A DNA stretch of 64,000 nt from JBBIQS01 sp037442205 (GTDB lineage Bacteria; Myxococcota; Myxococcia; Myxococcales; UBA5297). Below, piece after piece: positions 1 through 8,395 of this stretch. The first letter of the stretch is position 1, and each line of letters opens with the position of its first letter. The translations under genes and the position numbers were made by a program. The stretch spans positions 1 through 64,000 of the forward strand of contig JBBIQS010000047.1 of the NCBI GenBank assembly GCA_037442205.1, written 5' to 3'. The notes beneath the pieces were generated by a model. The model saw only the letters and a program-made list of their open reading frames with translations. It had not been told where the DNA came from and made no database searches.

Positions 1-1480
1 CCTGGATGAACACCGTGGAACCGATGAGCGAGGAGTCTCCGCCGTATTGGGCATGCCATGCCTGGTAGCTCATGACCGCAGCAGGAGCGGCGGCGGGGGC
101 CGGAGCGGCCTGCGGCGGGGCGGCGCGCTGGGGAGCTGCGGGGGGCGCTGCCGGAGTCAGGTGCTGGGCGGGGACCGGGTTGGCGGCCGGATTCATGTGC
201 GGCGCGGCCGGGTTCGGTGGAGGCGGGCGGAACATCTTCTCCTCGCCGCGGGCCGGGGTCGCCGGAGCCGAGGGGTTCGAGGGCGGATTGGCCGGCGGAG
301 GCGGCGGCCGCGACGGCGGAGGATTGGCCATCACCGGGCCCTGGTTGACGACGGGCGGCAGGGAGACGTGGTCCTCGGGGCGGTTCGCCGGGCCGTTGGG
401 GTAGCCGGAGTGGCCCGGCGGAGGCACGTTGCCGGGTGCAGCCGGGTTCGAGCCCTGGGAGCTGGGCGGAGGAGTGCCCGCGGGAGCGGTGCCGACGTGG
501 TTCGCGGGAGGCGCGCCGTAGGTCGGGTTGCTTCCGAGGGGCGCGGACGCCGGGGGCAAGGTGTTGCCCGGGGTCGGGCCGGCGGGCGGCGCGCCGTAGC
601 TGGGGGCGCCGGCGTTGCTCGCCGGCTGCTGGCCGCGGTTGGGCGGGGCGCCGTAGCCGGGATTGCCGGAATTGCTCGGCGGAGGGGTGCCGTAGCCAGG
701 CTGCGAGCCGTAGGCCGGGGCGGAGTTGTTCGCCGGCGGGGTGCCGTAGCTGGGTTGTGAGCCATAGGCCGGGCCGCTGTTGCTCGGGGGCGGAGTGCCG
801 TAGTTGGGCTGGGTGCCGTAGGTCGGCGGCGGGGCGCCGTAGCTGGGCTGGGTCCCGTGGCTCGGCGGCGGGGTGCCGTAGGTGGGCTGAGACCCGTAAG
901 TCGGAGGCGGGGTGCCGTAGCTGGGCTGCGTGCCGTAGGTCGGCGGCGGAGTGCCATAGGTCGGGGCCGGCTGCTGCTGGTAGCCGCCGTTCACCGGGGT
1001 GGCGGCGTGCGGCTGGCGGTAGGCGTAGTGGCGCCCGCTGCGGTCCCACTCGAAGGCCGTCTGGTAGTTGCGGGGCGGGTAGTAGTTGTGGCTGTGCCGG
1101 CCGTGGAGGGTGCACCAGCCGCCGTAGGCGTCGGGGTGGCCGTCCCAGTAGGTCACCATCACCGGGGCGGTGTAGTAGTAGACGCCGGCATCGTAGCGGT
1201 ACCAACTGGTGTTCTCGGGCGGGTAGTTGTGGTCGTGGACGCCGTCGTAGAAGCACCAGCCGCCGCCGAAGTTGTCGGGGATGATGTGGGCGCCGTAGTA
1301 GCGGTAGACCGCGCCCGCCGCCGGAGCGGCGTAGACCGGGGGCGGGGTGCTCACCACCACCGGGGCCGGCGCCGGGGCGGGCCGGGGCGGCGGCGTCGTC
1401 TCGTAGACCACCGGGCGACGGGTCTCGACGATGCAGGCGGTGGTCGAAAAGGCCAGAAGAAGTCCGATGAGCTTGCGCAT
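1..1480 (-). CDS. Pro/Tyr/Gly-repeat lipoprotein (partial, 3' end outside window)
   Basis: The reading frame is open from an ATG at 1480 to the window edge (about 493 codons). The N-terminus MRKLIGLLLAFSTTAC is a lipoprotein signal peptide with the Cys at residue 16, so an outer-membrane or periplasmic lipoprotein is likely. A Pro-rich stretch is followed by a region rich in Tyr, Trp, His and Gly, then about a dozen short units such as TYGTPPP and SYGTQP, then a long Pro/Ala/Asn tail. No enzymatic domain is seen. The repeats suggest an extended or surface-exposed linker. The family is not recognised; the signal peptide and frame are clear. Confidence 0.72.
   Translation of the reverse strand, partial: MRKLIGLLLAFSTTACIVETRRPVVYETTPPPRPAPAPAPVVVSTPPPVYAAPAAGAVYRYYGAHIIPDNFGGGWCFYDGVHDHNYPPENTSWYRYDAGVYYYTAPVMVTYWDGHPDAYGGWCTLHGRHSHNYYPPRNYQTAFEWDRSGRHYAYRQPHAATPVNGGYQQQPAPTYGTPPPTYGTQPSYGTPPPTYGSQPTYGTPPPSHGTQPSYGAPPPTYGTQPNYGTPPPSNSGPAYGSQPSYGTPPANNSAPAYGSQPGYGTPPPSNSGNPGYGAPPNRGQQPASNAGAPSYGAPPAGPTPGNTLPPASAPLGSNPTYGAPPANHVGTAPAGTPPPSSQGSNPAAPGNVPPPGHSGYPNGPANRPEDHVSLPPVVNQGPVMANPPPSRPPPPPANPPSNPSAPATPARGEEKMFRPPPPNPAAPHMNPAANPVPAQHLTPAAPPAAPQRAAPPQAAPAPAAAPAAVMSYQAWHAQYGGDSSLIGSTVFIQ
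590..970 (-). repeat. Short tandem peptide repeats YGTPPP / YGTQP
   Basis: Within the lipoprotein gene, imperfect units of 6-14 codons encode TYGTPPP, TYGTQPS, SYGAPPP and PAYGSQPS variants in series. The DNA is correspondingly repetitive (gccgtag.tggg and close variants on the plus strand). Such repeats tend to vary in copy number by slippage. Confidence 0.7.
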
Positions 1481-1700
1481 GCGGTGCTCCCGCTTCGAGA
1501 GGGGTCGCTCGGCCAACTTTGTCGCTGGGACGACGGCCGGATGCCGCCGATTCAGTCCAGGGAACGGCTGCTTTCCTGCTCCAGGTTCTTATATCACGCG
1601 CCCGGGAGGTCCAAGTTCTCGGAATCAGGCAGATAAAGGAGCAGGCGGCCGGCCGCCGAAGGAGCGGGCGAGTGGCGGGATCGCCAAGCGAAGACGCAAA

Positions 1701-1729
1701 GCGCCGGGATCGCATTGCGATCCCGGCGC
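1701..1729 (-). terminator. Intrinsic terminator after the sigma/FecR gene
   Basis: A near-perfect 29-base inverted repeat (14-base arms, GCGCCGGGATCGCA and its complement, one central base) lies about 20 bases downstream of the leftward gene that stops at 1751. On the minus strand it is followed by TTTGCGTCTTCGCTT, which is T-rich for this genome. It fits a factor-independent terminator for the leftward transcript. Confidence 0.6.
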
Positions 1730-1750
1730 CGGTCGAGGCGAGGGCCGAGG

Positions 1751-3967
1751 CTAGTTGTCGCTGAGGCGTGAGTCGCGCGGCCGCAGCGAGAGCGCGGTGA
1801 CGTGGCGTTCAGCCTCGGGGGCGAAGTCGCCGCGGGGCGAGTCGCGCAGGTATCGGGAGTACTCGGCCTGGGCCTGGGCCGCGCGGCCCAGCTTCTCATA
1901 GCAACGGGCGCGGACGATGCGGGCGCGCTCGGTGCGGACGGTGGCGGGGGTGTCGCCGGCGATCTCCTCCAGGCCGGCCAGGAAGCGCTGGCAGCCACCG
2001 CGCTTGAGAGCCCGTTCGGCGCGCAGCAGGTAGAGGTCCTCGGCGTCGTCGCCCGAGTCGTCCGACGGTTCGGTCTCGACGGCGGCGTCGGCGCGTGGGG
2101 GAACAGAAGCCGGGGCTGGTGCGGGGGCCGGCGCCGAGGCCCATTCCTGTTGCGCCGGAGCGACAGCAGCGGGCACCGGGGCCTGGACCGCCGGCGGGGG
2201 CGGCGCGGCGGCGCGAGCGGACTCCTCGGCGCGGGCGGCCTTCTCCGCCTCCCAGATCTCTCGCGGCGGCGGCTGCGGCTCGGCGATGAGCGATCCCGCG
2301 CGCATCACCAGATCCGGCTTGGCGTCGAGGGCTTCCTGCATCGCCACCATCTCGGCGCTCGCGGGCGCGGTCTGGACCGCGGGGGCCTGCGGCAGCGGAG
2401 CGACGGCCACCGGCGCGGGACCCGGCAGCGCCGGAGCGACAGGGGCAGCGGCGACCGGGATCGGCGGCCGCGCCGGGGCCGGGGCGCCGGGCAGCGGCGA
2501 CCAGTCGGAGTCGAAGTCGGCCGGATCGACGGCGGGGCGTCGGGAGGGGGCCGGGGCCGGCAGCGCCAGCAGCTCGGCGAGCGCGCCCTGGCTCTGAGCG
2601 CCCAGGATAGCGATGGTCGCCTGCTGGCTGCGGGTCGAGAAGACCGCTCGATGGCCGGCATCGACGATCATCGGCAGTGCGTTGGGTCGCCGAACGTGGA
2701 CGCGCCCGCGGGCCACTGCCACCTCGAAGCCATCGCGAGTCAGCGCCGCCGAAAAGACCGCGTTGGCGCCGCGGGCGGCAAACCCGCCGGCGGCGATCTC
2801 GATCGGCGCCGAAGCCTGCATCGCCGCCCGCCCGCGCTCGAGCGAGATGGCCGCGCCGTCGAGGGAGAGCCTGGCCAGCTTGAGCTGGGTCTCGCTGCCC
2901 AGGCGCAGCTGGCCGGCCTCGCTCAGGCCCAGCGTTGCCTGCCCTCTGCGCCCGGTGCGGATCGAATCGCCCTGGGTGAGCAGCGCGCCCTGGGCCAGCG
3001 GCGAGCCGTCGGTGGCGCGGATGGCGTCCTTGGCCGCGAGCACCGCCGGCGGGGCGGGAGGCGGGGCCTGAGGCAGCTGCGGCGCGATGGCCGCAGGCTG
3101 GACGACCGCCGGAATCTGGGCCGAGGGAGGCGGGGGCATGGCGGCCCAGGCGCCGAAGGTGATCGAGAGGACCACTGCCGCCGCCAGCGGCACCAGCGCC
3201 CAGCGCCGGCCCCGGGAGAGCCCAGCCGCCCTGGCCGCGCGCCTGGCCAGCAGCTCCTCCAGCTTCTCCTCTACCGGAGTCCAGTCCAGCCGCGGGCCCG
3301 AGGCCGCCGCGGAGGTGGCGCTGGCGCACACCGTGCGGATCAGCGACAGCTCGTCGCGGCACTCGGGACAGTCCTCGAGATGGCTGTTGGCCAGCGCGGC
3401 GTCCCCCGGCTCGAGCTCGCTGTCGGCCAGCCCCCACAAGGTCGAGGTGTCGTGGAGCTTCATGGCGCTGCCTCCTGATTGCGGTTCCCGCATGGCCTCG
3501 GCCATCTGCAGGCGTGCCCTCCGCAGGCGGGCATGCACGGTTCCGAGGGTGATTCCGGTGAGTTGGGCGATCCGCTCCGGGCTCAAGCCCGCCACTTCGC
3601 GCAGCACGAAGACCAGCCGCTGCTTGTCGGCGAGCGAGCGCAGCGCCAGGCGCAGGCGGCCGGCATCGTCCTCCGGGGTCTCCGGCTTGCTCCGATCGGG
3701 ATGGCGGCGCGCAATCTGAATCGACAGCCGCTGCAGCCGCTCGTCCATCGAGGCCTCTGCGCGGCCACTGTCTTCGCCCAGGTCGTCGAGCAGCAGTCGG
3801 TAGACCTCGAAAGTGCTCGAGGCCAGCTGCTTGGGATCGACCAGCAGGAACAGCAGCAGCGCGGCTTCGTCGCGGGTCAGCCGGAAGAGCTGCAGCAGCG
3901 CCGAGGAATCGCCCTCGCGCAGGCGCGCCAGCGCTCCTTCCACTTGTTCCTGCGACGGACGATCCAC
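1751..3967 (-). CDS. Sigma-70-like / zinc-finger anti-sigma / FecR fusion protein
   Basis: One 738-residue frame starts at GTG 3967, with GGGGAG seven bases upstream. Residues about 15-90 resemble a degenerate sigma region 2. Residues 100-160 look like a good region 4 helix-turn-helix (LSPERIAQLTGITLGTVHARLRRAR). Residues 169-205 carry an anti-sigma zinc motif (H196, C200, C203). A membrane helix spans about 255-277, and a FecR-like domain spans about 310-440. A long Pro/Ala linker leads to a C-terminal TPR-like helical segment (about 650-730). ECF sigma and anti-sigma are normally separate proteins. Here an internal ATG at 3463 with a strong ribosome site sits exactly at the domain junction, so separate products may also be made. 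The FecR part would be periplasmic and the sigma part cytoplasmic. Confidence 0.75.
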   Translation of the reverse strand: MDRPSQEQVEGALARLREGDSSALLQLFRLTRDEAALLLFLLVDPKQLASSTFEVYRLLLDDLGEDSGRAEASMDERLQRLSIQIARRHPDRSKPETPEDDAGRLRLALRSLADKQRLVFVLREVAGLSPERIAQLTGITLGTVHARLRRARLQMAEAMREPQSGGSAMKLHDTSTLWGLADSELEPGDAALANSHLEDCPECRDELSLIRTVCASATSAAASGPRLDWTPVEEKLEELLARRAARAAGLSRGRRWALVPLAAAVVLSITFGAWAAMPPPPSAQIPAVVQPAAIAPQLPQAPPPAPPAVLAAKDAIRATDGSPLAQGALLTQGDSIRTGRRGQATLGLSEAGQLRLGSETQLKLARLSLDGAAISLERGRAAMQASAPIEIAAGGFAARGANAVFSAALTRDGFEVAVARGRVHVRRPNALPMIVDAGHRAVFSTRSQQATIAILGAQSQGALAELLALPAPAPSRRPAVDPADFDSDWSPLPGAPAPARPPIPVAAAPVAPALPGPAPVAVAPLPQAPAVQTAPASAEMVAMQEALDAKPDLVMRAGSLIAEPQPPPREIWEAEKAARAEESARAAAPPPPAVQAPVPAAVAPAQQEWASAPAPAPAPASVPPRADAAVETEPSDDSGDDAEDLYLLRAERALKRGGCQRFLAGLEEIAGDTPATVRTERARIVRARCYEKLGRAAQAQAEYSRYLRDSPRGDFAPEAERHVTALSLRPRDSRLSDN
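3461..3476 (-). promoter_or_regulatory. Internal ribosome-binding site and start inside the sigma/FecR frame
   Basis: On the minus strand AGGAGG (3476-3471) is followed by seven bases and then ATG (3463-3461), in frame with the upstream sigma part. It is a near-ideal Shine-Dalgarno arrangement. The new product would start MKLHDTSTLW, exactly where a free anti-sigma protein would begin. Confidence 0.65.
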
Positions 3968-4093
3968 GGCGAGACTCCCCGAGCGCGGCGGCGCGACTCG
4001 GAGGTTTGGTTGCCGAGGACCGGCAAAGCGATCACGCGGGCCAAGGCGCGCTATCGGGGAGGGAATAAAAGAGGTGCAGTGGGCTTTCCCGGG

Positions 4094-4738
4094 CTAATGC
4101 ACCATTCGCATCCGGGCATAGCCCTTCTCGTCGAGGAAGCGCGCCAGGGCGTCGCGGTATTCGGAGAGCTCGCGGATGCCGGTCATCATCCAGCTGTCGC
4201 CGATGGTCACCGCGGGGATCGCCCGGACTCCATGGAGGACTCCGTCGCGGTGCGACAGCTCCACCGCCCGGGCGGTGGCCTGGGCGTCGAAGGCGGCGAT
4301 GAAGCGGGTCATGTCCAGGCCCGAGGCCGCCGCCACCTCGAGGAGCACGTCGCGCCGGGTGACGTCGACCCCGGCGCGGAAGGCGGCGTTGCGCAGCCTC
4401 GTCACCAGCCTGTCTTGCGCCGTTCGTCCTTGCAGCAGCGCCGCCTCCACCGCCAGCAGCGGCGGCAGGCTGGAGATGGGCGGATCTTCTGAGAGCCAGA
4501 TCTCGGGGGTCATCCCCGCTCCCTCCGGCTCCTTGGCGGCCTTCCTGACGGTGCGCACCAGCCGCTTGACGTCGCGGGCCTCGAGCCGCGTGTCGCCGAA
4601 GCGCAGCGGGAAGGGCCGCAGGGTCAGCTCGAGGGCGTCGCCGAACTCCGCCTGGAGCAGCCGCAGCCGCTCGGCGGTGACCACGCAATAGGCACACAGC
4701 ACGTCGTGGAAGAAGTAGACGGGGACCTTCAGCGACAT
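4094..4738 (-). CDS. DsbA-family thiol oxidoreductase
   Basis: A 214-residue protein with a thioredoxin-fold start (VPVYFFHDVLCAYC) and a CxxC active site at C15-C18. An AIP cis-proline loop lies near residue 177, and helical insertion sequence lies between, as in DsbA/2-hydroxychromene-isomerase-type proteins. It has no signal peptide, so it is probably cytoplasmic, in the manner of FrnE-like proteins. Typical length for the family. The substrate cannot be inferred. A second DsbA-family gene lies at 10602. Confidence 0.8.
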   Translation of the reverse strand: MSLKVPVYFFHDVLCAYCVVTAERLRLLQAEFGDALELTLRPFPLRFGDTRLEARDVKRLVRTVRKAAKEPEGAGMTPEIWLSEDPPISSLPPLLAVEAALLQGRTAQDRLVTRLRNAAFRAGVDVTRRDVLLEVAAASGLDMTRFIAAFDAQATARAVELSHRDGVLHGVRAIPAVTIGDSWMMTGIRELSEYRDALARFLDEKGYARMRMVH

Positions 4739-4860
4739 CTGAAACGCCCGGGCAAGGGTTGCCTCGGCATCCTACCTTGGGCGTTTTCCCCGGCAAGACT
4801 CCGACTCTCAGCGCTTGGGCGACGGGACGCTCCCTCGGCCAGGAGCGAATCGGGTGGGGC

Positions 4861-5406
4861 TCAGCCGCCCCGCTCGTGAAGGCGCGCCAGCTCCGCCTTG
4901 CAGTCATGGCAGAGGGCGAAGCCCTTCTTGTCGGTGTCGAAGACCGACGACGAGAAGAACATCACGCAGTGCAGGTCGTGGCAGTGCGACAGGCCGGCCA
5001 GGTGCCCGGCCTCGTGGACGGCTTCGGAGCGCGCGCGGGACCGCAACAGGTCGGTGTTCTGCGGCGCCCCCTGGAACTCGGGGCGCAGCCGTGCCAGCGA
5101 GATGATCGCCACCTTCCCCTCCCGGTCCGCCTCGCCGAAGACGAAGGGATGGTCGGGGATGAACAGGTCCACCTCGGCGATGCCCAGCACTCCCAGCTGC
5201 GCCTTGGAGCGCAGCGGCGCCAGCCGGCGCAGGATGGCGCTCGAGTGGTACTGGCTGCGGTCCTTGTTGAAGGCGTAGCTCGGCTCGGTCAGCGGCTGGC
5301 CGAAGACCACCTGCACCGAAAGCTCGGCGCTCAACGGCTCGGCAATCTCCCGCACCAGCGTGCGGGCCGTCGAGCCGACCGGAACGATCTGGATCACCCC
5401 TGCCAT
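4861..5406 (-). CDS. amzA: Archaemetzincin-family zinc metalloprotease
   Basis: A 181-residue protein with the archaemetzincin signature HEAGHLAGLSHC (zinc ligands His, His, His and catalytic Glu), followed by HCVMFFSSS (the Met-turn region) and a second zinc site built from the downstream Cys pairs, ending ALCHDC. The N-terminal half has the family pattern (IQIVPVGS; LGVLGIAEVDLFIPDHPFVFGEA). No signal peptide, so cytoplasmic. The length matches bacterial and archaeal members. It stands between two leftward genes with gaps of over 60 bases, and its physiological substrate is unknown for the family. Confidence 0.88.
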   Translation of the reverse strand: MAGVIQIVPVGSTARTLVREIAEPLSAELSVQVVFGQPLTEPSYAFNKDRSQYHSSAILRRLAPLRSKAQLGVLGIAEVDLFIPDHPFVFGEADREGKVAIISLARLRPEFQGAPQNTDLLRSRARSEAVHEAGHLAGLSHCHDLHCVMFFSSSVFDTDKKGFALCHDCKAELARLHERGG

Positions 5407-5474
5407 GGCGCGCGAGATTAGGACGACTCTCGACTTTGCGTCAAAGTGGAAAAAATCACAATTTCAGGACGGGG

Positions 5475-6101
5475 TCATCGCAGCGCATCGACCAGCCAGG
5501 GGACGAGGAGCGCGCACAGATCCGAAGCCACCGGGTCGAGCGAGGCCGGCGCCGGCTCGCAGGTCCACAGTGCGCACGGGGCCCGGGCCCGCAGCCGCAG
5601 CGAGCGGGTCGGCTCGCAGGCCTCCCCGCCGGCGAGCAGGTAGAGCGGACGTCCGCGAAGTTCCTCGAGATTCTGCTGCGAGATCGGCCCCTCGGGGGAG
5701 AGCAGGCAGACGGCTTCGGCTCCGAGGCGCGGGGCGAGGCGGAGGGCCTCGGCGGCGTCGGGGCCGGCGGCGGCCACCGCCACCCGGCGCACTCCGCGCC
5801 TGGCGAGGAGGGAGGCGGCGGCGCGCAGGCGGGACTCGAGCGAGCTCGGCCCAGCCGAGGGAAGCAGCAGGGCGTTCACCTGCCGCGGAGCCAGAGCTCG
5901 GGCCAGGGCCTCCATGGTCGGAGCGAAGGCGGCAGGGGCGGCGAGCAGCATGCCGAGCGGTCCGTCGGCCTCGAGGAGGCGGGCGGCGAACGGGCCGGCG
6001 TCGGTGGCGAAACGGGCGGCAAGGGAGCCGTCGGACCAGCGGAGCAGCTCTGCTCCGCGCACGGGGGACTGCGATTCCGGGGACTCCGGGCAGAGGGCCA
6101 T
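5475..6101 (-). CDS. Uncharacterised protein, possible degenerate alpha/beta-hydrolase fold
   Basis: A 208-residue frame; ATG 6101 is chosen because the frame upstream becomes low-complexity and runs into truA on the other strand. The sequence alternates hydrophobic strands and Ala-rich helices (LLLPSAGPSS; VRRVAVAAAGPDAAEALRLA; RPLYLLAGGEAC), which resembles an alpha/beta hydrolase. The expected GxSxG nucleophile elbow is missing and reads AAAGPDA. It may be a pseudoenzyme or an unrelated Rossmann-like protein. It is transcribed divergently from truA. Confidence 0.5.
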   Translation of the reverse strand: MALCPESPESQSPVRGAELLRWSDGSLAARFATDAGPFAARLLEADGPLGMLLAAPAAFAPTMEALARALAPRQVNALLLPSAGPSSLESRLRAAASLLARRGVRRVAVAAAGPDAAEALRLAPRLGAEAVCLLSPEGPISQQNLEELRGRPLYLLAGGEACEPTRSLRLRARAPCALWTCEPAPASLDPVASDLCALLVPWLVDALR

Positions 6102-6230
6102 GCCAACCTTTCGTAAGAAGGAGAAGGCGCGCTCGTCAGACAGGATACACCGTCGCCCGCAAGCCAAGGAAGCGAGCGGGCAGGTCCGAGGAATGCCCCT
6201 CGAAGGTCGGGCTCGGGATGTGGTAGGCCG

Positions 6231-7010
6231 ATGCCCTCCATGCGCAACTACAAGCTCACCCTCGAGTACGACGGCACCGAGTACGTCGGCTGGCAGGTCC
6301 AGCCGAACGGCAGGTCGATCCAGGGCGAGCTGGAGACGGCGCTGGGGAAGCTCCTGTCCGAGGAGGTGCGAGTGACCGGGGCTGGGCGCACCGACGCCGG
6401 GGTCCACGCCCTGGGGCAGGTGGCCAGCTTCAGCACCGGGCGCGAGCTGCCGCTGCGGGCCTTCGTGGCCGGGGCCAGCGGGCTGCTGCCGAAGGACATC
6501 GCGGTGGTCGAGGCCGAGGAGCGCGAGGCCGGCTTCGACGCCCGCCGCTCGGCGCAGGGCAAGATCTACCGCTACCGCATCCTCAACCGCCGGGCGCTCT
6601 CGCCGCTGTGGCGCCGCTACGCCTGGCAGATCTTCCAGCCCCTCGACCTCGCGGCCATGCGCGCGGCCGCCCAGCCGCTCTTGGGGCGACACGACTTCAG
6701 CGCCTTCCGCGCCGCCAACTGCCAGGCCGCCCACCCGGTGCGCGAGGTGCGCCGGCTGGAGCTGCGCGGCGAGGGCGAGCTGCTGACCCTCGAGATCGAG
6801 GCCACCGCCTTCCTCAAGCACATGGTCCGCAACATCGTCGGCACTCTGGTCGAGGCCGGGCTCGGCAAGCGTTCGCCCGATTCGATTGCCCAGCTGCTGG
6901 CGAGCAAGGACCGGACCCTGGCCGGGGCCACCGCGCCCGCGCACGGGCTGTGCCTGGTGAAGGTCTTCTATCTGCCGGCCGGGCATGCCGCCTCGAAGGT
7001 TGCCGAGTAG
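6231..7010 (+). CDS. truA: tRNA pseudouridine synthase A
   Basis: A 259-residue TruA, which converts uridines 38-40 in the anticodon stem of tRNAs to pseudouridine. The family motifs are present: LTLEYDGTEYVGWQVQPN at the N-terminus, GAGRTDAGVHALGQVA with the catalytic Asp, KIYRYRILN, HDFSAF, and FLKHMVRNIVGTLVEAGLGK near the C-terminus. Normal length. ATG 6240 (MRNYK) is an alternative start; GGTAGG lies just before 6231. It is followed after about 20 bases by a small membrane-protein gene. Confidence 0.93.
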   Translation: MPSMRNYKLTLEYDGTEYVGWQVQPNGRSIQGELETALGKLLSEEVRVTGAGRTDAGVHALGQVASFSTGRELPLRAFVAGASGLLPKDIAVVEAEEREAGFDARRSAQGKIYRYRILNRRALSPLWRRYAWQIFQPLDLAAMRAAAQPLLGRHDFSAFRAANCQAAHPVREVRRLELRGEGELLTLEIEATAFLKHMVRNIVGTLVEAGLGKRSPDSIAQLLASKDRTLAGATAPAHGLCLVKVFYLPAGHAASKVAE

Positions 7011-7031
7011 GCGGATATACTCCTCCGCGCC

Positions 7032-7628
7032 ATGAGCGAGCCGGCTGCCTCCGCCCCCACCTTCACCGTGCGCCAGCACGTGCGTGCCGCCATCTTCGGC
7101 GTGGCCCTGGGCATGGCCACGCTGGTGGTGAGCATGCCCATCTCCTCCCGGATCTCCGGCGGAGTGCTGGCGTCCTCTCTCGAGTCCCATTGGCTCCGCC
7201 CAGTGATCGGCGTGCTGATCCTGGCGCTGCCGCAGCTGGTCTTCGCCCCGTTGCTCGCCTTTGCGGCCGGCCTGGTGGTGCAGGCTCCGCGCTGGACGCT
7301 GGTGCCGGCTCAGCTGCTGCTGGTCCCGCTGCTGCAGGTGGCGGTCACCGGAATCTCCGGCGGCGCCGAGGTGCTCTTCCAGCCGCGCTATGTCGCCGCG
7401 CTCGTCGCCGCCTTCGGGTTTGGCATCGCCCTCAGCGGCTGGGCCTATGCCCGCGCCGGGCGCTTGCTCGCCGACCGCGAGCAGCGCCGCCGCGACCAGG
7501 TGGTCGCCGGCAGCCGCCTCACCAAGATCGACTTCGAGGCGGTCAAGTCGTCCCAGCCTCCCGCGCCCGAAGCGGCCCCGCAGCCCGCTTCTTCCGACGG
7601 CCAGCAGTCCAAGGCCGGTCAGGGATAG
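7032..7628 (+). CDS. Four-helix inner-membrane protein, unknown function
   Basis: A 198-residue protein with four strongly hydrophobic segments (about residues 20-40, 55-80, 88-108, 115-135), followed by a charged, Pro/Ala-rich cytoplasmic tail beginning REQRRRDQ. No known domain is recognised. It follows truA by 21 bases and may be co-transcribed. Its 3' end overlaps the convergent lipoprotein gene by ten bases (stops at 7628 and 7619). Confidence 0.65.
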   Translation: MSEPAASAPTFTVRQHVRAAIFGVALGMATLVVSMPISSRISGGVLASSLESHWLRPVIGVLILALPQLVFAPLLAFAAGLVVQAPRWTLVPAQLLLVPLLQVAVTGISGGAEVLFQPRYVAALVAAFGFGIALSGWAYARAGRLLADREQRRRDQVVAGSRLTKIDFEAVKSSQPPAPEAAPQPASSDGQQSKAGQG

Positions 7629-8395
7629 ACCAGGTAGGTCCGCTTGAAGCGCGAGGCGTCGGGTCCCGAGAGCAGCGACAGCGCCTGAGCCGCCTGGCCG
7701 ATGCTGATCCCGGCGCTGGCGGCCAGGGCCGCCTCCGTCTCGTCCGGGAATCGCCTCGCCAGGGATGCGGCCAGCCGATCGAGCCCGGCGAAGTCCGGGC
7801 GTCCGGCGACCGGCGGCAGCGAAGGGCCGAAGCGATCGGGCCCGGGGACCTTGCCGCGGTCGGCCACCACCTCCAGCCCGTCGGCGCGCATGATCACCCG
7901 GATCTTCCCCAGCGGCTGGTCGGCATCCAGCCAGGCGGAGAACTCGTCGCCGCTGAAAGGGCGGAACGGGATGCAGCGCGCCTGGCCGGCCTCGTCCTGC
8001 ACCAGCAGGCAAGCCTGATCGCCCTCCTCCAAGGCTTCGGTGAGCGCCTGCAGCGCCGCCGATAGCTCTCCCATCGCCGAGGACGCGTCCACCTCCAGCG
8101 TCAGCTTCTTCCCCCGAAGCGCCGCCAGCGGGGCGGCGCAGCCCGGATCGGATCCCGCGCAGCGGCGGCCATCGGGGAGTTGCAGGCGTCGATCCTTGAT
8201 CTGCAGCGCCAGCCCTTCCTCGGGGGCGCGCCCGTAGCCCTTGGGCGCGCGCGGCCAGCTCTTGGCGGACTGGAGCGCCGCGCCGCTCTTGCCGCCGGGG
8301 CAGGCCGACAGCCCGGCGCAGAGGGCCAAGGTGGCGAGCAGCCGGCGGGCGAGTGTGAGCCGTGTGCTACTCTTCGCTGCCTCGGAACGCTTCAT
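7619..8395 (-). CDS. Lipoprotein of unknown function
   Basis: A 258-residue protein. The N-terminus MKRSEAAK is followed by a hydrophobic segment ending LCAGLSAC, a lipobox. The mature part is largely charged and has four Cys (RRCAGSDPGC, QACLL, RCIPF) that may form disulfides, plus strand-rich segments (LTLEVDAS; KIRVIMRADGLEVVADRG). No family recognised. Its ATG (8395-8393) overlaps the ATG of the divergent kinase gene within the tetramer CATG, so each promoter must lie inside the other gene. Confidence 0.7.
   Translation of the reverse strand: MKRSEAAKSSTRLTLARRLLATLALCAGLSACPGGKSGAALQSAKSWPRAPKGYGRAPEEGLALQIKDRRLQLPDGRRCAGSDPGCAAPLAALRGKKLTLEVDASSAMGELSAALQALTEALEEGDQACLLVQDEAGQARCIPFRPFSGDEFSAWLDADQPLGKIRVIMRADGLEVVADRGKVPGPDRFGPSLPPVAGRPDFAGLDRLAASLARRFPDETEAALAASAGISIGQAAQALSLLSGPDASRFKRTYLVYP

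Noticed and set aside
1802..3478. 558-codon plus-strand frame opposite the sigma/FecR gene
   Set aside because: Arg/Gly-rich composition and no recognisable motif; the minus strand carries clear domains.
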